63,570 nt of DNA, taken from positions 1 to 63,570 of the forward strand of contig JAKOPZ010000219.1 of assembly GCA_029778615.1 (NCBI GenBank), written 5' to 3'. Below are positions 1-9,341 of the stretch, in pieces (position 1 is the first letter of the stretch; each line of letters opens with the position of its first letter). This DNA is from Chloroflexota bacterium. Lineage in GTDB: Bacteria; Chloroflexota; Anaerolineae; UBA4142; SHND01. A program made the translations under genes and the position numbers. The notes beneath the pieces were generated by a model, which had not been told where the DNA came from, searched no databases, and saw only the letters and a program-made list of their open reading frames with translations.

Positions 1-117
1 ATTGAGGCGATGTCGTTCATCGCACGTTACTACGAGCTGTTACGACGCGCTGTTACGACGCGGCGCCCATTTTCATTGGCTGCAGGTGAGCCAACGGCTC
101 ATGGACAACTCCCTTGA
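1..117 (+). CDS. C-terminal fragment of an unidentified protein
   Basis: The window opens inside a gene read in frame 1. Its last 38 residues start IEAMSFIARYYELLRRA and end HGQLP before TGA at 115-117. The helix-like first half reads as protein; the Arg/Thr-rich tail is not diagnostic. I do not recognise the family; an M20/M28-type peptidase C-terminus is possible but is only a guess. The same sequence recurs in the duplicated copy, where it can be read from ATG 141 as MRPPGET... to the TGA at 276-278 that overlaps the next start codon. The original gene was therefore probably translationally coupled to alanine racemase before the duplication moved its stop upstream. Confidence 0.5.
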   Translation: MEAMSFIARYYELLRRAVTTRRPFSLAAGEPTAHGQLP

Positions 118-273
118 AAATCTTTTGTAGTGACGAATTCATGCGTCCGCCCGGGGAAACGATTGAGGCGATGTCGTTCATCGCACGTTACTACGAGCTG
201 TTACGACGCGCTGTTACGACGCGGCGCCCATTTTCATTGGCTGCGGGTGAGCCAACGGCTCATGGACAACTCC
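1..273 (+). repeat. 161-bp tandem duplication (two 112-bp copies visible)
   Basis: Bases 1-112 and 162-273 are identical except for one substitution (A at 84, G at 245). The repeat period is 161 bp, with a 49-bp segment between the visible copies. The first copy probably begins upstream of the window. Because 161 is not a multiple of three, the duplication moves the copied 3' end of the upstream gene into another frame. The second copy ends in an ATGA overlap with the alanine racemase start, which looks like the ancestral gene junction. Confidence 0.9.
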
Positions 274-274
274 T

Positions 275-1423
275 ATGAATTCAATTCCTCTGCGCCCCGC
301 GTGGGTGGAAATCAATACGCAAGCCATTGAAAACAATACGCGACATTTGAAAAAAATTGTCGGCGGCGCGACCGAACTCATGGCGATGGTCAAAGCCAAT
401 GCGTACGGCCACGGCGCCGTCGAAGCGGCGCGCGCCGTCCTGCGCGGCGGCGCCGATTGGCTCGGCGTGTACAGCGCGGGGGAGGGCATTGAACTGCGCG
501 AGGCGGGAATCACCGCGCCGATTCTGGTGCTCGGTCCCACGATGCCGGAATGGCTTCAAGAAGCGCTGTGGCGCGATTTGACGCTGGTGATTCCGTCACG
601 CGAACTGCTGTTTGCCTTTTCCAACGCGCTCGCGTCACATCCGGAGCAAGTGCGCGTGCATGTCAAGATTGATACGGGGATGACGCGTTTGGGTTTGGAC
701 GCGGCGACAGCGGTAGACGAGATTGTTCAGTTGGCGCGCAATGACAAGGTGTGCGTCGAAGGAATTCTCACTCACCTCGCGGTTGCCGACGACCCCCACG
801 CGCGCGGAATGGAAAACTGGGGTACGGCATTTACGCGCCGTCAATTAGAAATTTTTGCGCGCGTCGCGGAGGAATTGGAACGCGCGGGAGTGCCTTTGAA
901 ATATCGGCACGCGACCAACAGCCCCGGTTCTCTGTTTCATCTCCAGCCATTGCTGAATCTGACGCGCAGTGGAATTTTGTTGTACGGATTGCATCCGTCC
1001 GCCGACACGCCGCGTCCGGAAAATTTTGAACCCGCGTTGTCATTCAAAACGCGCGTGGCGATGGTGCGCGAGGTGCCCGCCGGACGCTTTGTCAGTTACG
1101 GCGCGACATTTGAAACGCGGCGTCCTTCGCGCGTGGGCGTCCTGATGGTTGGCTACGCGGACGGCTTTCGACGCGGACCAAAGAATTATGGCAGTGTGTT
1201 GGTGCGCGGAAAACGCGCGCCGATTATCGGGCGCGTGTGCATGGACCAAACCATGATTGATGTTACGGACATTCCGGAAGCGCAAGCGGGCGACCAAGTG
1301 GTGCTGCTCGGGAAACAGGGCAAAGAAGAATTGAGCGCAGAAGAAATCGGCGCGCAGCTCGGCACAAACAATTATGAAACGGTCACCACCATTTCCGCGC
1401 GCGTGCCGCGCATCTATGTTTGA
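275..1423 (+). CDS. alr: Alanine racemase
   Basis: This is a fold-type III, PLP-dependent racemase that interconverts L- and D-alanine for peptidoglycan precursors in the cytoplasm. At 382 aa it has the usual length. The PLP lysine is K40 in MVKANAYGHG. The C-terminal half carries SYGATF and GYADGFRRG, which belong to the second active-site tyrosine region, and VCMDQTMIDVT near the C-terminal domain. ATG 275 overlaps a TGA in the duplicated upstream sequence (ATGA). No strong Shine-Dalgarno sequence is seen, so coupling to the upstream reading frame may matter. The gene converges on the next one with only four bases between the stops and no terminator hairpin. Confidence 0.95.
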   Translation: MNSIPLRPAWVEINTQAIENNTRHLKKIVGGATELMAMVKANAYGHGAVEAARAVLRGGADWLGVYSAGEGIELREAGITAPILVLGPTMPEWLQEALWRDLTLVIPSRELLFAFSNALASHPEQVRVHVKIDTGMTRLGLDAATAVDEIVQLARNDKVCVEGILTHLAVADDPHARGMENWGTAFTRRQLEIFARVAEELERAGVPLKYRHATNSPGSLFHLQPLLNLTRSGILLYGLHPSADTPRPENFEPALSFKTRVAMVREVPAGRFVSYGATFETRRPSRVGVLMVGYADGFRRGPKNYGSVLVRGKRAPIIGRVCMDQTMIDVTDIPEAQAGDQVVLLGKQGKEELSAEEIGAQLGTNNYETVTTISARVPRIYV

Positions 1424-1427
1424 GGGA

Positions 1428-2072
1428 CTATGAGATTCCTTTGGTGCGGTAGCGTCTCTGCATCAAAATCTGAAAGACCCAAATCAGCAGCCAACCAATG
1501 CCCGCGGCGCCGCCGATGACAAAACTCAAGCCGATGACAAGTACCGCCGCAATGGGTGTCGCAAACGCGCGCGCTTGAATGTAGCGAATCAGATTTTCGT
1601 CAAGGTCCGCGCGCACGAGACGATGCTTGTATGTCGCGTGATGCCAAAACCACGCACCCGCCAAGCCGAGTGCCAGCATGTTCAAGGCATAGAGCCAAAG
1701 CGCGCCCGCAAGGTTCCCATATTCGCCGAGCACCAGCGTTGTGAACGGCATCAGCGCGATAAAAAACAGTATCAACAGGTTGCGCCCAATCAGTCCGCCG
1801 TCATAGCCGATGATGAAACGATAATAGCGATGGTGCGCGAGCCAATACACGGCGATAATCCAAAACGAAAGGGCAAACGCAAGCAAGTGTGACCATTGGT
1901 CCAGAATGGCGCGCAAGAGGTGCGCGGTTGTTTGGTCCGCACCAAGGTCGGGGACTTTGAGTTCGATTGCCAACAGCGTTATCGCAATGGCAAACACTGC
2001 ATCGCTGAAAAAAACAATGCGCTCAAGTTCAAATGTACGTTCGACGTTGGTTGGGGGTTCGGGCTGCAGCAC
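1428..2072 (-). CDS. TMEM175-family (DUF1211) potassium channel-like membrane protein
   Basis: A 214-aa integral membrane protein. The first helix carries the family signature RIVFFSDAVFAIAITLLAIE (residues about 18-37), the FSDAVFAIA motif that lines the pore in TMEM175-type channels. Further hydrophobic segments follow, giving about six helices, with a charged C-terminus (MQRRYRTKGIS). Known bacterial members conduct potassium; selectivity here is inferred. The frame opens with GTG at 2072, since the nearest ATG upstream is out of frame. It lies 77 bp downstream of the HEAT-repeat gene on the same strand, separated by a long hairpin at 2085-2130, so co-transcription is uncertain. Confidence 0.85.
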   Translation of the reverse strand: MLQPEPPTNVERTFELERIVFFSDAVFAIAITLLAIELKVPDLGADQTTAHLLRAILDQWSHLLAFALSFWIIAVYWLAHHRYYRFIIGYDGGLIGRNLLILFFIALMPFTTLVLGEYGNLAGALWLYALNMLALGLAGAWFWHHATYKHRLVRADLDENLIRYIQARAFATPIAAVLVIGLSFVIGGAAGIGWLLIWVFQILMQRRYRTKGIS

Positions 2073-2084
2073 GCAAAAACATGA

Positions 2085-2130
2085 GGGGCAAAGTCAATGA
2101 AACGTTTTCACCTTCCATTGGCTTTGCCCC
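2085..2130. repeat. Intergenic hairpin with GGGGCAAAG arms
   Basis: Arms 2085-2099 and 2116-2130 pair with one mismatch over 15 bp and have a 16-nt loop. The 3' arm ends CTTTGCCCC. No T-run follows on either strand, so it is not a standard terminator. A second hairpin with the same GGGGCAAAG...CTTTGCCCC ends lies at 57759-57810. Confidence 0.7.
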
Positions 2131-2149
2131 AAACAAAATCACATGGACG

Positions 2150-3094
2150 TTAGTTTAGAGAGAACGTACCCAGAACATTGTCCCACATGTTGCGCGGATA
2201 GCCATCCAATTCTATCGCGTCGGCATGACTCCACAACACTTCATCGTCTTCATCCAATTCAAATCGGTCTGCCATCGAACTCATCAACCATTCTTCCGCT
2301 GCTTCGCGCGCCGCTTCACGCACTTCCCGGTCGCGCGCATGACACAATTCTTCCAGTACCGGATAGGCGCGGTCATCGCCCGCGACGCCGAGCGAATAAA
2401 TTGCGCGCAATCGCAAACCCTTGTCCACGCCGCGCCCGCGCACGAGGCGGATTAAATCTTCCGTCGCTTCTTGCAAACCCAACTCGCCCGCCGCGCGCAC
2501 CGCTTCGTATTGCACATCGCGATTCGCCGAATGCAATTCCATCATCACCTGGTCGGTCCAGCGCAAATTGCCGCTGCGTCCCATCGCAAACAACGCGCTG
2601 GCGCGATAACGCGGGTCATTTTGCGAGAACGACCAATGAATCAATTCGTCCACTTCGGGGTCATCCAAAAAGGCAAGCGCTTCAATCGAATAGCGGCGTT
2701 CGTCCACCGAAAGCAGCGAATTCTGCGCGGTATCAAACAGAAAATCTACAACGCGCTGCACATCACTCTCACTCAACGCACGCTCCTCTACATCCACATC
2801 ACTAAACAGTTCGATTTCGGCATCCACGATGTAATGTCCGAGCGTTGAAATCGCGCGGGTGCGTACATCCAAATCCGGGTCGTTCTGCGATTTTGTCAAA
2901 AGTTCTTCAATCCACATCGGGTCGGCAGTGTGCCATAAACACGACACCGCTTCCGCGCGCACTTGCGCGTCGGGGTCGTCCAATAAACGGAGGACAAGTT
3001 TCGACGCGCGCGCGTCGAGCGGGCGCAGTCCGTCGGCAATGTCCGCCAGCCAATTCAATTTGTCTTTTTTTGACATGCGATGATTACGATTCAT
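2150..3094 (-). CDS. HEAT-repeat protein
   Basis: A soluble 314-aa protein made of alpha-helical HEAT (PBS-lyase-like) repeats. Recurring units include DPDAQVRAEAVSCLWH, DPDLDVRTRAISTLG, NRDVQYEAVRAAGELG and DREVREAAREAAEEW. These are classic D-x-x-V-R-x-x-A repeats and suggest a protein-interaction scaffold. The last 40 residues are acidic (FELDEDDEVLW). The start at 3094 follows AGGAC at a suitable distance; MSKK at 3076 is an alternative. No enzymatic motif is visible and no partner is identified by context. Confidence 0.75.
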   Translation of the reverse strand: MNRNHRMSKKDKLNWLADIADGLRPLDARASKLVLRLLDDPDAQVRAEAVSCLWHTADPMWIEELLTKSQNDPDLDVRTRAISTLGHYIVDAEIELFSDVDVEERALSESDVQRVVDFLFDTAQNSLLSVDERRYSIEALAFLDDPEVDELIHWSFSQNDPRYRASALFAMGRSGNLRWTDQVMMELHSANRDVQYEAVRAAGELGLQEATEDLIRLVRGRGVDKGLRLRAIYSLGVAGDDRAYPVLEELCHARDREVREAAREAAEEWLMSSMADRFELDEDDEVLWSHADAIELDGYPRNMWDNVLGTFSLN

Positions 3095-3218
3095 GTTTAG
3101 TCCTTGCGCGAAAGCGAGTAGGTTGATTCCACGCCCCGAAATTGTACGCGAATAAGTTTAGAAATCAAGCGCGGTTCTGGGACGATTTGCGAATATAATC
3201 TTGCGCGGAGGTGTGATA

Positions 3219-3746
3219 ATGCCATTCAGTCCCGAATTTCTCTTGCCGCATATTCCCGTGCTCGAAAAAGTTGTGCGCGCACTCCTCATCTATCTTTTTC
3301 TTCTCGTCGCGTTTCGTATTTTCGGAAAACGTCAGTTAGGACAATTGACGCCGTTCGATTTGGTCGTGCTGCTCATCATTTCCAATATCGTCCAAAACGC
3401 GATGATTGGCGATGACACGTCACTCGGCGGCGGCTTGATTGGCGCTACCACAATCTTAGTGGCAAATTTTGCGTTGGCTTACCTCACGTTTCACTTTCCG
3501 CGCATTGACCGTTTGGTCCAAGGCGAACCGACGATGTTGATTCAAAACGGCAAAATTCTGTATGACAATTTGAAAAAAGAATTGGTCACCGAAGACGACT
3601 TGCGGCGCGCGCTCCGCCGCAACGAAATCGAGCTCGAAACGGATTTGCCGTCGCTCAAACGCGTTGACCTCGACGAGGATGGGCAAATTACGATTATCCG
3701 CAAAGGGCGGATGACAAGAGCGAAAGATGGAGAAAAAGAGCGATAA
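3219..3746 (+). CDS. DUF421 (YetF/YcaP-like) membrane protein
   Basis: A 175-aa protein. Three N-terminal hydrophobic helices include ALLIYLFLLVAFRIFGKRQL and FDLVVLLIISNIVQNAMIGD, the conserved GKRxxxQLTPFDLVVLLIISNI region of DUF421. A small soluble C-terminal domain contains PTMLIQNGKILYDNLKKE. The function of the family is not firmly known. ATG 3219 is chosen over the TTG at 3201 because GGAGGTG sits at 3207-3213 just upstream. A TATAAT at 3194-3199 gives a leader of only about 15 nt. It is divergent from the HEAT-repeat gene. Confidence 0.85.
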   Translation: MPFSPEFLLPHIPVLEKVVRALLIYLFLLVAFRIFGKRQLGQLTPFDLVVLLIISNIVQNAMIGDDTSLGGGLIGATTILVANFALAYLTFHFPRIDRLVQGEPTMLIQNGKILYDNLKKELVTEDDLRRALRRNEIELETDLPSLKRVDLDEDGQITIIRKGRMTRAKDGEKER

Positions 3747-3882
3747 AACGCATCCGAAAACGTTATTCAAGCAGCGCAGGTCTCAATTTGAGCGCAAAGA
3801 GCACAAATGCGAATCAGCTTTACAGTTTTCGGGTGTGTTCCGGAAGAAAGGCACTCTTTCACTCACTCCAACGCGCGCGCCG

Positions 3883-5628
<1,746 letters not shown>

Positions 5629-5718
5629 TTATTATCCGACACTTGATGCAGGTCGGTACATCCAACCAACGAGTGACAGTGCCAGGCGCTGTCGTTTTCG
5701 TAATCTCACGTTCGTGAA

Positions 5719-6096
5719 TTATACCATAGTCGCGAGGTCCGCCGCCGCGCGTTTCGTGTCAAGAAACACCAAACCCAATTTCGCGTCGCGGCGCACGAGT
5801 ACCGTCAAGACCGCTTCTTCGCCCACCGCGTTCAACAACACATAGCCGCTGTTGCCGCGCACATATACCTGGTCCAATTCCCCGCGTCCCAATTCAGAGG
5901 CAATGCGTTCGCCGAGTGACAACATCGCGGCGGACATGGCAGACACACGGTCTTCTTCTGTTGTCGCGGGCAAATCCGAAGCGATGGTCAGACCATCCAC
6001 ACTAACCACTGCGGAGGCTTCAATATCGGGGCTGCTGGAACGCATATCGCGCAGGCGTTCGATGATTTTCTGGGTGCGCGTTTTCTGGTCTGCCAT
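5719..6096 (-). CDS. Roadblock/LC7 domain protein
   Basis: A 125-aa single-domain protein. The order is a short basic N-terminus (TRTQKIIERLRDMRS), then DIEASAVVSVDGLTIASDLP, then RVSAMSAAMLSLGERIASEL, then VYVRGNSGYVLLNAVG, then AVLTVLVRRDAKLGL. This is the five-strand, two-helix roadblock fold. In bacteria such proteins bind or regulate Ras-like GTPases such as MglA, or act as scaffolds; no GTPase gene is adjacent here, so the partner is unknown. The start at 6096 is preceded by AAGGAGAGAG on the minus strand. A perfect terminator lies about 100 bp downstream. Confidence 0.85.
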   Translation of the reverse strand: MADQKTRTQKIIERLRDMRSSSPDIEASAVVSVDGLTIASDLPATTEEDRVSAMSAAMLSLGERIASELGRGELDQVYVRGNSGYVLLNAVGEEAVLTVLVRRDAKLGLVFLDTKRAAADLATMV

Positions 6097-6195
6097 AACG
6101 TCTCTCTCCTTGAAAGAAAAAGGTCAACTTGTCACCAAAACAGCGCAAGGGTAACACAACTGATTTTGAGTGTCAATAGGAAGGTAAACGGGAGG

Positions 6196-7137
6196 TCAAA
6201 CCACTCCCGCGAATTCCGGCGCAAAATGCGCGAGCGTTGCGCGGATTTCGGCGCGTGTGGGCATGTTGTGCCCCGTGCCCAATTTTTGTACTTTGGTCGC
6301 GCCGGTCGCGTTCGCCACAACCGCGAGCGTTTTCAAATCCCAACCGTGCAAGTAGCCGTATAAAATCGCGCCCGTTGTACTGTCGCCTGCGCCAGTGAAA
6401 TCGAGCGGCTCTACCTTGAACCCGTCCACCTCGACTTGAGCTTGCGCGGTCAGCAAAAGCATTCCCCGCGCGCCGCGTTTCAGCACAACCAATTGCGAAC
6501 CGTTTTCAATTAAAAATTTTGCCGCCGTCCGCGCGTCGTCCAAATTTGTCAGCCGTTGTGCTTCCTCTTCATTGACGAGCAAAACATCCGCCAGCGCTGC
6601 GACTCGGACATGCCAATTCAAATCCAGCGCGGGATTGCCCGGACCCGGGTCAAAGAAAATCTTTACGCCCGCGCGTTTCGCGATTTCAAACGCATCGAGA
6701 ATCATCTGCGGCATTTCAGGAATTTCCACCCAACCGTCGGCAAACAATGCGTCCGCGCTTTGGATTGCCGCGCGCCATTCGTCCGTTAACGCGCGCACCG
6801 TCAAGTTTCCCGCATAACCCAGATACGCGGGTTCGCGTTGTTCGTCCACCAGCACACCCGCGACCGGCGTTTTACTCTCCGCTGTAGTGATGACTAGAGT
6901 CGTCCCAATTCCCTCGCGCTGTAATCCCGCCAAAACAATATCGCCAAACGCATCGTGTCCCACTTCGCCCATACACGCGACAGGCAAGCCGAAACGCGCC
7001 GCCATAATGGCAATGTTTGTCGCGCCGCCCGGACCAATTTCCAAATGCGAAAGCGGCTTCAAGTCTTGCGCGACGACGGGAAAGCGCGGAATACGCATCG
7101 CCAAGTCCGCAATCATATCGCCCATTACAATGACCAT
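6196..7137 (-). CDS. PfkB-family sugar kinase
   Basis: A 313-aa ribokinase-like ATP-dependent kinase. It has the N-terminal substrate-binding signature GPGGATNIAIMAARFG and the C-terminal PfkB signature DFTGAGDSTTGAILYG, where the second D is the catalytic base. FFDPGPGNPALD and LLVNEEEAQRL are typical internal motifs. The substrate cannot be read from the sequence: ribose, fructose, adenosine or another sugar are all possible. ATG 7137 is preceded by AGGAGG on the minus strand; the longer frame to 7476 would run through the divergent STAS promoter and is rejected. Confidence 0.87.
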   Translation of the reverse strand: MVIVMGDMIADLAMRIPRFPVVAQDLKPLSHLEIGPGGATNIAIMAARFGLPVACMGEVGHDAFGDIVLAGLQREGIGTTLVITTAESKTPVAGVLVDEQREPAYLGYAGNLTVRALTDEWRAAIQSADALFADGWVEIPEMPQMILDAFEIAKRAGVKIFFDPGPGNPALDLNWHVRVAALADVLLVNEEEAQRLTNLDDARTAAKFLIENGSQLVVLKRGARGMLLLTAQAQVEVDGFKVEPLDFTGAGDSTTGAILYGYLHGWDLKTLAVVANATGATKVQKLGTGHNMPTRAEIRATLAHFAPEFAGVV

Positions 7138-7269
7138 GATGCCTCCTGCGCTGCATTGTAACACGCACCGCGCGGCACGTTCTCGCCAGAGTTCTATGAT
7201 ATAATCCGCGTCAGCTTGCATCGCCCATTTTATTCCGGACGTACTGTCCGCGTCAAAGGAGAAAGTCCG

Positions 7270-7605
7270 ATGGCATTTCAAGTCAACACCAAACTTTTGA
7301 AACGTGTCGCGTTGGTCGAGGTCAGCGGACGCGTTGATTCCAACACGGCGCCACAGTTTGAAGCGGCTGTTCAGAAATTGATTGACGACGGACGCTATCG
7401 GATTGTGATTGATTTGTCGGGCACGCAGTATATGAGCAGCGCTGCGTTTCGCGTTTTGATTTCCTCGCTCAAACAAGTGAAACGGCGCGGCGATGTGCGG
7501 ATTGCCGGCGCTTCGCCAAAATTAAAGGACGTGTTCAAACTCGGCGGCTTTGACGAGCTATTCAAATTTTATGATAATGGAGTGGATGCCGTCGGCAGTT
7601 TTTGA
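7270..7605 (+). CDS. STAS-domain anti-sigma factor antagonist
   Basis: A 111-aa SpoIIAA/RsbV-like protein. It begins with VNTKLLKRVALVEVSGRVD and contains VIDLSGTQYMSSAAFRVL, where the serine pair after YM is the expected phosphorylation site. FKLGGFDELFKFYD is the C-terminal helix. Such proteins bind anti-sigma kinases in partner-switching pathways. No anti-sigma kinase is adjacent, although the sensor cluster at 20.7-42 kb may include a functional link (speculative). ATG 7270 is preceded by AAAGGAG; a TATAAT lies at 7200-7205. Confidence 0.88.
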   Translation: MAFQVNTKLLKRVALVEVSGRVDSNTAPQFEAAVQKLIDDGRYRIVIDLSGTQYMSSAAFRVLISSLKQVKRRGDVRIAGASPKLKDVFKLGGFDELFKFYDNGVDAVGSF

Positions 7606-7683
7606 TTTTTGCTTGCATCGCACGTCAACTCATATTACCGAGTGCAGCAGAAAATCCGGCTGCGCTCTTTTTTTTTGCGACCC

Positions 7684-9318
7684 ATGTCCCAACGATTTCT
7701 GTTTGTCAGCGCGCTGTGCGCGGCGCTGCTGCTCGCGCTTTTGCCGAACGCGGCGCGCGCCCAAAATCCCGACCCTTCCTCGCAAGCCTTCAATGAACTC
7801 GTGGGCGCGGGCTATGATGTCATCGAAATTGGCGATTTGCCCGACGCGCAGGGCAACCCAGACCCCAATTCCATTTACGTCGAAATGGAAACCGTGACCA
7901 CCGATTTCAATGACCGCTATCTGATTAATCAGACCCTGCTCGGGTTCCGCGCGCTCAACCGTTATTTTCCCAACCGTCAAAATTTTGTTGTCGTTCTGCA
8001 TTTCGACCATTGGTTGTATTTTTTCGTCACCACACCGCCCGATTGGGACGATTTGCTTTCCAAACGCGTCACGGTTGCTGATTTTTGGAAGACCCAAGTC
8101 AATCAATTGCGGATTTATGACACGACCGCGCGCAAATACGTCACCGCCAAAGATTTTGTCAATATTCTCCAAACCAACAAGAATCAGACCAACAAAGATT
8201 TTTCCGGACAGGCAAAAAGTCCACTGCCGCCCGTCAACACGAATCCAAACGCGCAAGCCGAAAACATTTTGCTCGAGCCGTCCACCACGTACTTGCCTGC
8301 GGATGGCGTGACGCAAGCATTCTTGCTCGCAACCTTGACCGACAAGGATTTTGCGGGCTTGCCCGGACGCGGGGTGAATTTTACGTACGAGGTGCGCGGG
8401 CAAGAGGAACGCGCGCTGCCCACCGCACAGACTGACAAGTTCGGCACCGCGCGTTCCAAAATCGCGTCGTCGCGTCCGCTCGCGCAGGTGCTCTTGCGCG
8501 CGTCCACGTCCACGCTGAACGCGTCCGCGCAAATGATTGTCGGCAGCGCGCCGGGGCAGGACACGAAAAAGCAAGAAGCGGCAGTCGTGGACGGATTAAA
8601 AGCGCAAGGGTATCGTGACGCCGATGCGGGATATGTGGAATACACGGGACCCGCCGGCAATACGATTCGGCAGGGCATTGCGGCGGTGCGCGTCACGTCT
8701 AACGCGTTCGACCGCCAAGTGTATTCGCAGCTCTCGCGCATGTTGGGCACCTTGCGCGCGGTCATGCCCAACGCGAATTTTCTGCGCCCGCTATTATTGT
8801 ATGCCGCCGCCGACGGGCACGATTACACCATGTTGTTTACACTGCGCGCCGATTTGTGGGATGCCTATCTGCGCGGGGACATGAGCGAGAATCAATTGTG
8901 GGCGAGCTTGAGTTATGACGGCGCGGTGAATGAAAACGGCGTGCGGACCAATGAAAAAGATTTTCTCTCGAAAAATTTCAGCGGCGCGAATCCGACGCTC
9001 TATTCGAGCGTAACGCGTTCACTCGAAACCACACTGACTGCCGAAGAGTGGGGCGAACAATTGAATCTCGCGTCGTTTCAGGTGCCCGTCGGGGGTTTTG
9101 CCGATTCGTTTCGCGTGACGGAATTGAGCGGCAGCGCGAACGGATTTCAACTGTACGCGACGCCCGATTACAACACGCCGGTTTTTACCTTTACCTCCGG
9201 CAATGACGAGGTGTTGAAAACACTGCGGCTTGGCGAAGGACAATATATTGTCGCCGTAACAGGCGAACATGCTCCCGCCAAAGCCGCGCTGGAGTTTATC
9301 GAACATTTGGCGCGTTGA
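7684..9318 (+). CDS. Secreted protein with a bacterial Ig-like domain
   Basis: A 544-aa exported protein of unknown function. The signal peptide is FLFVSALCAALLLALLPNAARA with likely cleavage before QNPDP. The N-terminal part alternates aromatic strands (NRYFPNRQNFVVVLHFDHWL). Residues about 220-310 resemble a Big-1 (invasin-like) Ig domain (LPADGVTQAFLLATLTDKD, GLPGRGVNFTYEV). I do not recognise the C-terminal half, which may be beta-rich. ATG 7684 is chosen because it places the signal peptide at the N-terminus. The stop lies 23 bp before the next secreted protein, so the two are probably co-transcribed. Confidence 0.75.
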   Translation: MSQRFLFVSALCAALLLALLPNAARAQNPDPSSQAFNELVGAGYDVIEIGDLPDAQGNPDPNSIYVEMETVTTDFNDRYLINQTLLGFRALNRYFPNRQNFVVVLHFDHWLYFFVTTPPDWDDLLSKRVTVADFWKTQVNQLRIYDTTARKYVTAKDFVNILQTNKNQTNKDFSGQAKSPLPPVNTNPNAQAENILLEPSTTYLPADGVTQAFLLATLTDKDFAGLPGRGVNFTYEVRGQEERALPTAQTDKFGTARSKIASSRPLAQVLLRASTSTLNASAQMIVGSAPGQDTKKQEAAVVDGLKAQGYRDADAGYVEYTGPAGNTIRQGIAAVRVTSNAFDRQVYSQLSRMLGTLRAVMPNANFLRPLLLYAAADGHDYTMLFTLRADLWDAYLRGDMSENQLWASLSYDGAVNENGVRTNEKDFLSKNFSGANPTLYSSVTRSLETTLTAEEWGEQLNLASFQVPVGGFADSFRVTELSGSANGFQLYATPDYNTPVFTFTSGNDEVLKTLRLGEGQYIVAVTGEHAPAKAALEFIEHLAR

Positions 9319-9341
9319 AAAAAACGCGCAGCGGAACGAAT

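Noticed and set aside
141-278. 45-codon frame MRPPGET... as an independent gene before alr.
   Set aside because: It is the duplicated 3' end of the upstream gene. It may matter for coupling but is not counted as a separate gene.
5640-5700. GACAG...CTGTC dyad downstream of the roadblock gene as a second terminator.
   Set aside because: The stem is only five pairs and there is no T-run on the minus strand; the stronger hairpin at 5588-5619 suffices.
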